Below, one piece after another: positions 1 through 6,106 of a stretch of DNA of 18,194 bases. This DNA is from Phosphoribacter sp035448065. GTDB taxonomy: Bacteria > Actinomycetota > Actinomycetes > Actinomycetales > Dermatophilaceae. The notes below the pieces were generated by a model. The model made no database searches. It saw nothing but the letters and a program-made list of their open reading frames with translations, and had not been told where the DNA came from. How positions within the stretch are numbered: the stretch's first letter is position 1; the number at the start of each line of letters is the position of its first letter. Made by a program: the position numbers and the translations under genes. The stretch covers positions 1 to 18,194 of the forward strand of contig DAOTIG010000062.1 of assembly GCA_035448065.1 (NCBI GenBank). Direction: 5' to 3'.

Positions 1-1
1 A

Positions 2-853
2 TCCGCGGTGACGACGGTGATGATGGCGAGCGAGCTCGCCGACCTCGGTGAGGTTGTCATCGAGGAGGCTGACATCGTCGGCGAGTGGCAGCGACCGAGC
101 TTCGACGTGGGCAGCTCGACGATCGGCGTCTTCGACGGTGACCGGCTCGTCGGCTACGGCGAGCACAGCGGGGGCGAGCGAGCGGACGGGTCGGTCCACC
201 CGGCATACCGGGGCCGTGGGATCGGCACCTGGGTGGCCCAGTGGATCGTCGCCAAGGCAGGGGAGCGGGGGGTCGGGAGGGTCGGTATGCCGGTGCCCGC
301 CGGCTCGCCCGGCGAGGCGCTGCTGCGGGGGTTGGGATGGGAACAGCGGTGGGAGAGTTGGGTATTGCGTCTGCCCGAGGGCATGCAGGTGGCCGATCAA
401 GTTGTGCCGCAAGGCTTCTCGTTGCGCGAGGCGACGCCCGATGAGTATGCCGCGGTGTGGGAGGTCGTCGAGGACGCCTTCCTCGAGTGGTCGGTGCGCG
501 AGCGCGAGAGCTATCCGGACTTCGCCGCGCAGACGGTGCTGCGGCCGGGCTTCGAGCCGTGGCACCTGCGGGTCGCCCTCGACCCCCAGGGCGTCGTCGT
601 CGGCACGGCGCTGCTCATGGTGAGCGACGACGGGTGCTGCTACATCGCCAAGCTCGCGGTGCGCCGTGACCTGCGTGGGCGGGGGCTGGCGCGGGCCCTG
701 CTCGCCGACGCGTTCGGGGAGGGGCGGCGGCACGGCTCGGAGCGCTTCGAGCTGTCGACCGACTCGCGCACCGGTGCGCTCGCGCTCTACGAGCACGTCG
801 GCATGGTCGTCACCAGCCGCTGGGTCAACCTCGCGACGCAGACGGGCGCCTGA
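2..853 (+). CDS. Tandem GNAT-family N-acetyltransferase (5' end cut by window edge)
   Basis: Two GNAT folds lie in one chain. Counting from the GTG at position 8, the first acetyl-CoA loop is RGRGIG at residues 68-73 and the second is RGRGLA at 223-228, each after a beta strand (SVHPAY; IAKLAV) as expected for motif A of the family. GNAT enzymes move an acetyl group from acetyl-CoA to an amine; the substrate here cannot be read from sequence. The frame stays open to the window edge, and the visible protein begins in what looks like the middle of the first helical region, so the true start is probably upstream. GTG 8 and ATG 20 or 23 are the in-window alternatives. The gene converges on ogt, with a hairpin and repeats between them. 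GNAT identity is secure; the start is not. Confidence 0.85.
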   Translation, partial: SAVTTVMMASELADLGEVVIEEADIVGEWQRPSFDVGSSTIGVFDGDRLVGYGEHSGGERADGSVHPAYRGRGIGTWVAQWIVAKAGERGVGRVGMPVPAGSPGEALLRGLGWEQRWESWVLRLPEGMQVADQVVPQGFSLREATPDEYAAVWEVVEDAFLEWSVRERESYPDFAAQTVLRPGFEPWHLRVALDPQGVVVGTALLMVSDDGCCYIAKLAVRRDLRGRGLARALLADAFGEGRRHGSERFELSTDSRTGALALYEHVGMVVTSRWVNLATQTGA

Positions 854-856
854 GCC

Positions 857-899
857 CGACTCGTCAGTCCAGCGCGCGCCGCGCGCCTGGGCTCTCGAG
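857..899. repeat. 43-bp direct repeat, copy 1 (copy 2 at 971-1013)
   Basis: A perfect 43-bp match to 971-1013, offset by 114 bp. Copy 2 is part of the ogt reading frame and encodes its last residues, ESPGARRALD, plus the stop. Copy 1 lies just after the GNAT stop and is non-coding, so it is in effect a displaced copy of the ogt 3' end together with 17 bp of the conserved core described for the 907-1013 element. Confidence 0.9.
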
Positions 900-917
900 T
901 CTGATGCTCGAGAGCCC
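889..917. terminator. Possible bidirectional terminator hairpin between convergent genes
   Basis: GGGCTCTCGAG at 889-899 and CTCGAGAGCCC at 907-917 form a perfect 11-bp stem with a 7-nt loop. It stands between the GNAT and ogt stop codons. No T-tract follows, which is common in high-GC actinobacteria. The same left-hand sequence (907-917) can alternatively pair with 1003-1013, so two mutually exclusive stems are possible. Confidence 0.5.
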
Positions 918-1013
918 GAACCGGCGCGCTCCCGGCCCGCGCTTCCCTCCTCGCTCGCTCCTTCGTCGCTCGACTCGTCAGTCCAGCGCGCGCCGCGCGC
1001 CTGGGCTCTCGAG
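907..1013. repeat. Structured intergenic repeat element, copy B
   Basis: Inverted arms CTCGAGAGCCC (907-917) and GGGCTCTCGAG (1003-1013) enclose a 47-bp core (941-987) identical to 3682-3728. Short inner arms CGCGCT (938-943) and AGCGCG (985-990) can also pair. The right arm overlaps the 3' coding end of ogt. No open reading frame or transposase is associated. It resembles a non-autonomous repeat or terminator-type repeat; I cannot assign it to a named family. Confidence 0.6.
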
Positions 1014-1580
1014 GGCCAGCAGGTGCTCCTTGGCCGGCAGACCACCGGCATACCCCGCGAGGGCACCGGAGGCGCCGACCACGCGGTGGCAGGGGAGCGC
1101 GATGCAGAGCGGGTTCGCACCGAGCGCGGTGCCGACGGCCCGGGCCGCAGCGGGGCGACCCACCCAGCCGGCGAGCTCGCCGTAGGTCGCCCGCCGGCCG
1201 TAGCCCACCCGGGCTGCCAGCGTCGTGAGCACCTCGCGCTGGAACGCGGTCGCCAGCGACAGGTCGACCGCGATCTCGATCGTATGCCGTTGCCCCGCAA
1301 GGTAATCGTCGATCTCCCGGCGCGCGTCATCGAGCACGTGCGGCAGCCGGAGGACCCGAGGGGAGCAGGTGCGGGCCAAGCGCTCGGCGAGCGCCTCCTC
1401 GCTGTCGGCTGTCGCGGCATACACGCAGGCGACGAGCGGGCCGGTCGAGCCGAGCCGAGCCAGCAGGAGGCGACCCACGACGGTGTCGTGCGCGGCATAC
1501 GCGACATCGGCGTCGGGGAAGGTCGGGGGCCTGCCGACCCGAGGGCCACGGGCGAGGGCGGTGGTGAGCGGATCGTTCAT
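978..1580 (-). CDS. ogt: Methylated-DNA--[protein]-cysteine S-methyltransferase
   Basis: A 200-residue suicide DNA-repair protein that takes alkyl groups from O6-alkylguanine onto its own cysteine. The active-site motif PCHRV lies at residues 163-167 (acceptor Cys164). It is preceded by the DNA-binding helix region with TAFQREVL (111-118) and the arginine-finger stretch GRPAAARAVG (141-150), and followed by SGALAGYAGG and a helix with KEHLLALE. Residues 1 to about 95 form the usual N-terminal domain. The ATG at 1580 overlaps the stop of the upstream sigma-factor gene (ATGA), which fixes the start and implies translational coupling. The last ten residues (ESPGARRALD) lie inside a repeated sequence, so the C-terminus may have been remodelled by that repeat. 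Confidence 0.93.
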   Translation of the reverse strand: MNDPLTTALARGPRVGRPPTFPDADVAYAAHDTVVGRLLLARLGSTGPLVACVYAATADSEEALAERLARTCSPRVLRLPHVLDDARREIDDYLAGQRHTIEIAVDLSLATAFQREVLTTLAARVGYGRRATYGELAGWVGRPAAARAVGTALGANPLCIALPCHRVVGASGALAGYAGGLPAKEHLLALESPGARRALD

Positions 1581-2116
1581 GAGCGGGCCCTCCTCAGGGC
1601 GGCGAGGGCGTCGCTGACGAGGCGGCGGCTCGTGGTCGGGGTGCAGCCGAGGGCGGTGGCGACGGCGGCATGGTCGAGATCGGCGACGTAGCGCAGCACC
1701 ACGGCCTCGCGCTGCCGGTCGGGCAGTGCGGCCACCTGGGCCCACAGCGCGTCGTCGGCCGGGTCGCTCGCGTCGGGGCCGGGTGTCGAGTCGCCATGTG
1801 CGACAAGCGTGTCCGGCTCTGCTGGCACCGCCCGCCGGGCCCGGGCCCGATGCACGTCAGTCGCGCACCGGTGGGTGACCGTGAGCAACCAGCCCCTGAG
1901 GTTGCGGGCGGACGTGAGGCGCGGATACGCGGCATACGCCTGCAGCCAGGCTTGTTGGGCCACGTCATCGCCGTCGACCGGCCCGGCGAGCGCATGGGCA
2001 AGCCGGGCCACGTCGCGCCAGTGCGCGTCGACGAGCTCTTGGAAGGGCGGCAGGTGCACACCCGATGAACGCGCCGCCGCGCCAGGCTGTGAGGCGGCCG
2101 GCGGGTGAGGTGGCAC
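1577..2116 (-). CDS. Small sigma-70/ECF-type RNA polymerase sigma factor
   Basis: A protein of 179 residues with the two-domain plan of ECF-like sigma factors. Region 2 (about 24-95) has the helix DDVAQQAWLQAYAAYPRL and the DNA-facing NLRGWLLTVTHRCATDVHR. After an acidic, proline-containing linker, region 4 (about 122-177) carries LPDRQREAVVLRYVADL and a helix-turn-helix ending LVSDALAALRRARS. I chose GTG 2116 because a -10-like TAGCGT ends seven bases upstream, matching other apparently leaderless starts here; GTG 2125 and GTG 2059 are alternatives. The gene is coupled to ogt by a 4-bp overlap, so the pair probably forms an alkylation-response unit. No ordinary zinc-type anti-sigma gene adjoins it, but an RsbW-like ATPase is divergent. 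The target promoters are unknown. Confidence 0.82.
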   Translation of the reverse strand: MPPHPPAASQPGAAARSSGVHLPPFQELVDAHWRDVARLAHALAGPVDGDDVAQQAWLQAYAAYPRLTSARNLRGWLLTVTHRCATDVHRARARRAVPAEPDTLVAHGDSTPGPDASDPADDALWAQVAALPDRQREAVVLRYVADLDHAAVATALGCTPTTSRRLVSDALAALRRARS

Positions 2117-2123
2117 GGGGGCC

Positions 2124-2143
2124 ACGCTAACGCTGGTTAGGGT
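2124..2143. promoter_or_regulatory. Divergent -10 elements for the sigma/ogt operon and the ATPase gene
   Basis: On the minus strand TAGCGT (2129-2124) stands seven bases before GTG 2116. On the plus strand TAGGGT (2138-2143) stands five bases before ATG 2149. Both spacings would put the transcription start at or next to the start codon. No clear -35 is visible for either. Confidence 0.5.
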
Positions 2144-2148
2144 GAGGC

Positions 2149-2592
2149 ATGCCCAGCCAGGACTTCGCCCCTCCGACGGACCCGGAGGCGACTCGCACCG
2201 CACGCCTGCCCTGGGGGCCGCAGGTCGTGCCGCTGATCCGCAAGGCCATCGTCGAGGACCTGCAGCAGCTCGGGATCGCCGAAGACGTCATTGACGACTC
2301 CGAGATCGTCGTCTCCGAGCTCGTCGCGAACGCCCTGCGCTATGCCAAGCCACTCACCGACGGGACGGTGCGAGTGCGCTGGAAGGTCAAGGCCGGCGTC
2401 GTCGAGGTCGAGGTGAGCGACGGCGGCGGTCCGAGCGTGCCCAAGCCGGCGCCGCCGGCCGTCTGGGCGACGAGCGGCCGTGGCCTGCGGATCGTCCGCA
2501 GCGTCGCTCACGAGTGGGGCGTGCTTGAGGACAAGTCCGGCCGCACCGTCTGGGCCTCGCTCGGCGGGCCCTCCCGACGTCGGACGCACTGA
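2149..2592 (+). CDS. ATP-binding protein of the RsbW/SpoIIAB anti-sigma kinase type
   Basis: A single GHKL (HATPase_c) domain of 147 residues without a histidine-kinase or receiver part. The N box is visible as ELVANALRYA with Glu57 and Asn61, the G1 box as SDGGG (90-94) and the G2 box as SGRGLRIV (109-116), followed by a final strand GRTVWASL. Proteins of this size and plan act as anti-sigma factors or serine kinases of anti-anti-sigma factors, or as Streptomyces-type regulatory ATPases. It is transcribed away from the sigma-factor gene with 32 bp between starts, so it may regulate that sigma factor, but this family normally controls SigB/SigF-type factors rather than ECF types, so the link is inference. 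The start has a -10 five bases upstream and no leader. A 19-bp tandem repeat begins at its stop codon. Confidence 0.85.
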   Translation: MPSQDFAPPTDPEATRTARLPWGPQVVPLIRKAIVEDLQQLGIAEDVIDDSEIVVSELVANALRYAKPLTDGTVRVRWKVKAGVVEVEVSDGGGPSVPKPAPPAVWATSGRGLRIVRSVAHEWGVLEDKSGRTVWASLGGPSRRRTH

Positions 2593-2658
2593 GCAGGAGC
2601 GCTGAGCCGGAGCAGGGGCGCTGAGCCGGAGCAGGGGTGCTGAGCCGGAGCAGGGGCG
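2589..2658. repeat. Tandem repeat, 19-bp unit
   Basis: Three consecutive 19-bp units (2602-2620, 2621-2639, 2640-2658) of CTGAGCCGGAGCAGGGGCG with one C-to-T change in the second, preceded by a shortened 13-bp unit (2589-2601) that contains the ATPase stop codon. The units carry TGA and do not extend the gene. Such arrays vary in copy number between strains. Confidence 0.9.
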
Positions 2659-2717
2659 GCCTGGCGGGGCGTGGGCGGGAGAAGTTTCGGGAGGGAAGCG
2701 GTTTTTCGCGGGGGCAC

Positions 2718-2723
2718 TAGGGT
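2718..2723 (+). promoter_or_regulatory. -10 element TAGGGT, leaderless spacing
   Basis: TAGGGT ends seven bases before ATG 2731. This supports that ATG over the in-frame upstream start at 2671, whose extra residues do not look conserved and which would lie upstream of this element. Confidence 0.5.
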
Positions 2724-2730
2724 TTGGGCC

Positions 2731-3648
2731 ATGGGCAAGGCGAGCAAGCGGCGGGCGGCGGGAGCGCGGCATACCGGATCGGCGAGAGCGGCTGGCAGCG
2801 GCAGCGCTGCGACGCCGGCACCCTTCGTGCGGCGACCCTTCGAGGGCCTGCAAGGCGAGACCGAGTGGGTCGCGCTGCGCGACATCGTGCCCGCGGCGAC
2901 CGCCAGTGTCCGGGCCGCCGACGCCGCATCGCTGCCCGACGACGCCCCCCGTGAGGTGACCTGGGCGACCGTCCTGCCGATGGCCTGGCCGGCCCTGCAC
3001 CGCACCGACGGCACCGTCCTCGTCTCGACCCAGGCAAGCGCGACCTCCGGCGACACCAGCCGCGACCTCGCCGCCTCGTGGCTGCAGGCCGCCGGTCAGC
3101 CGGCGGGCACCCCCGTGTTGCACGTGCCGATGGCCGACGCCGCCACCCCGCGCCTGCAGGACCTGCTCGACCCGGATGCCGAGCTGCGCGTGGAGCTGCA
3201 CGAGGACTTCGGCTTCTGGGTCGGCGACGCCGACCTGGAAGAGGAGGCCAAGGCCTCGCTCGAGCACGCCAACTCCTCGATCGTGCCGACCCGCCGGGTC
3301 GAGGGCGCACCCTCGGTCTTCTGGGTCGACTTCGGCCAGCAGCGCACCTTCGTGCGCTGGGTGCTGCCCCAGGACGAGGATGCCGCCACCGACGGGTTGG
3401 CCCGGCTCGCAGCCGCCGACCGGGTGAAGCTCACGAACGACTCACGGCTGCTCGGCGCCTTCCGGGCCAGCGGCCTGGTCGTGCCGGTCTGGGAGGTCGA
3501 CCCCGACGCCGACGCCGAGTCCTTCACCGCGGCCGTCGAGGCGATGGCCGGCGCGCTCGAGGATGCGATCGGCTCGACCGCCCCGCTCACCGTCGACGAG
3601 CGCCGCGCCCGCAACGGACTGCTGAGCCGGCAGGTCACGCTGCGTTGA
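2731..3648 (+). CDS. DUF5926-like actinobacterial protein
   Basis: A soluble 305-residue protein. It opens with a basic tail (MGKASKRRAAGARH), then an alanine-rich linker and a conserved-looking PFEGLQGETEWVALRDIVPA segment, typical of the actinobacterial family catalogued as DUF5926; I make this match from memory, with moderate certainty. The body is acidic and mixed alpha/beta, with no signal peptide, no membrane segment and no recognisable catalytic motif. The function is unknown. The start at ATG 2731 follows a -10 element at leaderless spacing. The gene ends at a structured repeat that separates it from the convergent membrane-protein genes. It follows the ATPase gene by about 140 bp, including the tandem repeat, so it probably has its own promoter. 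Confidence 0.75.
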   Translation: MGKASKRRAAGARHTGSARAAGSGSAATPAPFVRRPFEGLQGETEWVALRDIVPAATASVRAADAASLPDDAPREVTWATVLPMAWPALHRTDGTVLVSTQASATSGDTSRDLAASWLQAAGQPAGTPVLHVPMADAATPRLQDLLDPDAELRVELHEDFGFWVGDADLEEEAKASLEHANSSIVPTRRVEGAPSVFWVDFGQQRTFVRWVLPQDEDAATDGLARLAAADRVKLTNDSRLLGAFRASGLVVPVWEVDPDADAESFTAAVEAMAGALEDAIGSTAPLTVDERRARNGLLSRQVTLR

Positions 3649-3662
3649 TTCGCTCGCGAGGT

Positions 3663-3743
3663 GGGCGCGCTTCGGTCCCGGGCTTCCCTCCTCGCTCGCT
3701 CCTTCGTCGCTCGACTCGTCAGTCCAGCCCGGGACGCGCGCCC
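3663..3743. repeat. Structured intergenic repeat element, copy C
   Basis: Arms GTCCCGGGCT (3675-3684) and AGCCCGGGAC (3726-3735) pair perfectly. Outside them GGGCGCGC (3663-3670) pairs with GCGCGCCC (3736-3743), leaving TTCG as a bulge. The loop region is the 47-bp core (3682-3728) identical to 941-987. A further 14-bp fragment of the core (CCCTCCTCGCTCGC) recurs at 3741-3754. The element lies between two convergent genes, as copy B does, and may act as a bidirectional terminator. Confidence 0.7.
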
Positions 3744-3757
3744 TCCTCGCTCGCGCG

Positions 3758-4405
3758 CTAGCCCCCCGCGACCAGCTCGGCGAGGACGATCGAGCCGATG
3801 GCGAGCAGCAGCCCGACACCGGTCGCCGCAACGGTCAGCACCCGTGACGAGAGCCGGTCCAGCGCGGGCCACCGCGACCGGCTAGCGACCCGATCCGGCG
3901 CGTCACCGACGAAGGCCTCGCGTCGCAGGATCAGCAGATAGGCGAGGTAGGGCAGCCCGAGAACGACGAGGCTGAGCGGCAGCAAGGCGCCCTGGATGCT
4001 CGCCAGCGCCGACTCGTCGCCGGCGCCGAGCTCGGCCACCATGACGACGAAGGCGAAGTCGAGCATGAGCAGCACCAAGCCGAGGCTGAGATAGATCCGC
4101 GCCGGACGCGGCAGCACCGGCCCGTCACCGGCCGCGAAGGACGAGCCCAGCGACAGCAGCGACACCGCGAGCAGACCTGCGAAGAGCATCATCGGCGGCA
4201 CCAGGCCGGTGGCTTGCAGGGCCGTCCCCATGGTGTCGGTGAGGTCGTAGCCGGACATCGACACGATGAGCAGCCCGACGAGCATCGGCACGACGAGGCT
4301 CACGGCGAAGACCGTGAGAACCGTCCTCGGGCTCCACCGCCGCCCCAGGGCCAGCGCGAGCAGCGCGAGCAGCGTCGGCACCGCGACGAGGATCTGGGTC
4401 AGCAC
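3758..4405 (-). CDS. Six-helix membrane protein of unknown function
   Basis: A 215-residue hydrophobic protein with about six predicted membrane segments, roughly at the N-terminus (VAVPTLLALLALAL), VFAVSLVVPMLVGLLIV, VPPMMLFAGLLAVSLLSL, LGLVLLMLDFAFVVMV, LPLSLVVLGLPYLAYLLIL and VAATGVGLLLAIGSIVL. I recognise no family motif. GTG 4405 is the first standard start, but the upstream in-frame codons read LTTPQLALAGVV and also look coding. The protein may therefore begin at a non-standard CTG (4438-4436) just after a GGAG, or be the second half of a longer protein. It lies in the same frame as the upstream membrane gene, only 12 codons after that gene's TAG. It probably belongs to that operon. Confidence 0.7.
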   Translation of the reverse strand: MLTQILVAVPTLLALLALALGRRWSPRTVLTVFAVSLVVPMLVGLLIVSMSGYDLTDTMGTALQATGLVPPMMLFAGLLAVSLLSLGSSFAAGDGPVLPRPARIYLSLGLVLLMLDFAFVVMVAELGAGDESALASIQGALLPLSLVVLGLPYLAYLLILRREAFVGDAPDRVASRSRWPALDRLSSRVLTVAATGVGLLLAIGSIVLAELVAGG

Positions 4406-4441
4406 GACCCCGGCCAGCGCGAGCTGCGGCGTCGTCAGCTC

Positions 4442-5368
4442 CTAGCCGGTCGTGGCACCGGGCGCCAGCCGGGTCAGCACCGTCGCCGCCGTGACCGCGA
4501 AGGCGACGCCCACGAGGACGAGCAGCACGACCGCTGCCCCCAACGGGCCGGGCGCGAGCCAGGTCGCGAGCCGACCGGTGAGCCATCGGGTGAGGTCGGT
4601 GGCAGTGTCCACGACCGCGAGCCCGGAGACAGCCCAGAGCACGAGCAGCACGGGATACATCCACAGGCCGGTGAGCCCCTGCCCGACGCCAGTCGCGAAG
4701 GACCCTCCGAGCAGCGAGAGCAGCAGGCACAGCGCCGTCGGCACGAGCGCAGCGAGCACCGCCGCGCGACCTGGATCGTGCAGGCCGGCCGTGCGGCGCG
4801 CGGCATACCAGATGCCGACGGTGACCGCGGCCGTGAGCATGGTGAGCACGCCACCCGGGCCCAGCGCGCTCGCGACGTTGGCGACGAGGAAGGCGAGCAC
4901 GACCGGCACGAGCACCCGGCGTCGACTCAGCGCCGCGCCACCGAGCAGCAGCCCCCACCCCAGCGCGAAGGCGAGGCGGCCGGCGAGGTCGCCGAGGCGC
5001 GCACCCGGGCCGGTGAGGCCGCCCGCGTCGAGCGCGATCCGCTCGGTGGTGAGCATCAGGCCGAGCAGCACGACGATGGCGAGGTAGGCGGCGCGGATGA
5101 CCCAGCGCTGCCCGGGCGGCACGTCGGTGAGATCGATCCACGCGTCGCGGATCGGGTGGCCGGCGATCAGCCCGCGCATCCGGCGGCGCAGCCAGCCCTC
5201 GCGGGGCGGTGCCGGAGGTGGTGGCGGTTGCCAGCCCGGCGGGTATGCCGCGTGGCTGGGGTGCTGGGGTGGTGGCGGTTGCCAACCCGGCGGGTATGCC
5301 GCGTGGCTGGGGTCCTGAGGCCGCGGTTGCCAACCCGGCGGGTAGGTCGGGGGGCCGGGGTAGGTCAT
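4442..5368 (-). CDS. Multi-pass membrane protein with proline/tyrosine-rich repeat N-terminus
   Basis: The 308-residue protein starts with about 55 cytoplasm-like residues made of three YPPGWQP-type repeats, then has about seven hydrophobic segments (for example AAYLAIVVLLGLML, LAFALGWGLLLGGAAL, VLVPVVLAFLVANVASAL, LAALVPTALCLLLSLLGG, YPVLLVLWAVSGLAVV, AAVVLLVLVGVAFAV). Such Pro/Tyr/Gln-rich heads are common on actinobacterial membrane proteins and are usually thought to be disordered interaction regions. No catalytic motif was found and the function is unknown. ATG 5368 has a GGAAGGG ribosome-binding site about eight bases upstream and a TAGGGT -10 at 5410-5405, giving a short leader. The gene ends in TAG and is followed in the same frame by the next membrane gene. 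Confidence 0.8.
   Translation of the reverse strand: MTYPGPPTYPPGWQPRPQDPSHAAYPPGWQPPPPQHPSHAAYPPGWQPPPPPAPPREGWLRRRMRGLIAGHPIRDAWIDLTDVPPGQRWVIRAAYLAIVVLLGLMLTTERIALDAGGLTGPGARLGDLAGRLAFALGWGLLLGGAALSRRRVLVPVVLAFLVANVASALGPGGVLTMLTAAVTVGIWYAARRTAGLHDPGRAAVLAALVPTALCLLLSLLGGSFATGVGQGLTGLWMYPVLLVLWAVSGLAVVDTATDLTRWLTGRLATWLAPGPLGAAVVLLVLVGVAFAVTAATVLTRLAPGATTG
5220..5345. repeat. In-gene tandem repeat encoding YPPGWQP units
   Basis: Two near-identical 51-bp units and one partial 48-bp-spaced unit at the 5' end of the membrane-protein gene. They encode 17-, 17- and 16-residue repeats (YPPGWQPPPPQHPSHAA type). Two of the units contain the octamer GTATGCCG (5243-5250 and 5294-5301). The units keep the reading frame, so copy-number changes would alter tail length without breaking the protein. 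Confidence 0.9.
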
Positions 5369-5404
5369 CGTCGGCTCGCCCTTCCAGCGCGCGGGGGTCG
5401 ACTC

Positions 5405-5410
5405 ACCCTA
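5405..5410 (-). promoter_or_regulatory. -10 element TAGGGT upstream of the membrane-protein pair
   Basis: TAGGGT on the minus strand, 36 bases upstream of ATG 5368, with a GGAAGGG ribosome-binding site between. Unlike the leaderless genes nearby this would give a short untranslated leader. It suggests the pair can be transcribed apart from the GDT1-type gene behind it. Confidence 0.4.
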
Positions 5411-5440
5411 GCGAGCAGGCCCAGCGGCCGGGACCGCCGT

Positions 5441-6076
5441 TCAGCCGAGCACGGGCACGTCGACGCCGAGCAGCCCGAGCAGCGACAGCAGGGCGAGCAG
5501 CAGGCACACGCCGCCGCCGATCCGGCGGATCGTGCTCAGCGACACCCGACGCAGCAGCTGATGGCCCAGCGTCGCCCCGAGCCCTGACACGAGCGCCAGG
5601 CCGAGGAAGGCCCCGAGCCCGATGGACAGCGGCTCGCCGGTCTGCGCCACGAGGTTGGCGGTGAGGATCTGCGACAGGTCGCCCCACTCGGCGAGGAAGA
5701 GCACGAGGAAGCTCGTCGCGATCGCCTTGAGCCCGGTCGCCGCGCCCTTGCTGGCCGCCACCTCGCCGAACTCCTCCTCCGCCTCCGCCTCCTCGGCGTC
5801 CGCCCGGCTGGCGCCGCGCAGCAGCAGCACCCCGCCGACGACGAAGAGCAGCATCGAGGCGATCTGCACCGGCGTCCGCGGCAGCGCGGTGAGCAGACTG
5901 CCCGCGACAACGGCGACGGTGGTCTGGACCGCGAAGGCGCTGACGACCCCGATCCACACGAGCAGCGGCCGGAACCGGGTCGCCAGCACGAGGGTCGCGA
6001 CGAAGGTCTTGTCCGGCAGCTCGACCGGCACGATGAGCGCGAGGGCGGTCGCCGCGGCGACGAGACTGAAGGTCAT
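5441..6076 (-). CDS. GDT1/UPF0016 (TMEM165-type) cation transporter
   Basis: A 211-residue membrane protein built of two related three-helix halves. Each half has the family's acidic signature (consensus E-x-G-D-K/R-S/T): ELPDKTF at residues 19-25 and EWGDLSQ at 130-136. The acidic residues are thought to bind Mn2+ or Ca2+ in this family, whose bacterial members export manganese. The halves are joined by a charged linker rich in Glu (about 92-105). The first motif has Pro in place of Gly and the second lacks the usual basic residue. ATG 6076 is the first start after which the sequence is membrane-like; the same frame continues far upstream only as antisense of the next gene. It is divergent from the TyrA/PheA fusion gene, with 30 bp between starts. 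Confidence 0.88.
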   Translation of the reverse strand: MTFSLVAAATALALIVPVELPDKTFVATLVLATRFRPLLVWIGVVSAFAVQTTVAVVAGSLLTALPRTPVQIASMLLFVVGGVLLLRGASRADAEEAEAEEEFGEVAASKGAATGLKAIATSFLVLFLAEWGDLSQILTANLVAQTGEPLSIGLGAFLGLALVSGLGATLGHQLLRRVSLSTIRRIGGGVCLLLALLSLLGLLGVDVPVLG

Positions 6077-6094
6077 GGCAATCGGCGAGCGTAC

Positions 6095-6100
6095 TAGCCT
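6095..6100 (+). promoter_or_regulatory. -10 element TAGCCT, leaderless spacing
   Basis: TAGCCT ends six bases before GTG 6107 in the very short divergent gap, so the fusion gene is probably transcribed from or beside its start codon. The promoter of the divergent transporter gene must overlap this region. Confidence 0.5.
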
Positions 6101-6106
6101 GCGAGC

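Noticed and set aside
3690..3726. Hammerhead-like string on the minus strand of the conserved core (CTGACGA, a GTCG/CGAC stem, then GAAG)
   Set aside because: The CUGANGA box, a 4-bp stem II and GAA are present, but the position after GAA is G rather than A, and the following purine-rich run finds no partner for a stem III nor a proper cleavage site. Probably coincidence.
5220..5345. Repeats considered as a possible CRISPR array
   Set aside because: The spacing is in whole codons, the units are contiguous and code for a Pro/Tyr-rich tail; there are no unique spacers.
4214..5587. A 457-codon open frame on the plus strand
   Set aside because: It runs opposite the membrane genes, is dominated by Arg, Gly, Glu, Gln and His, and has no motif.
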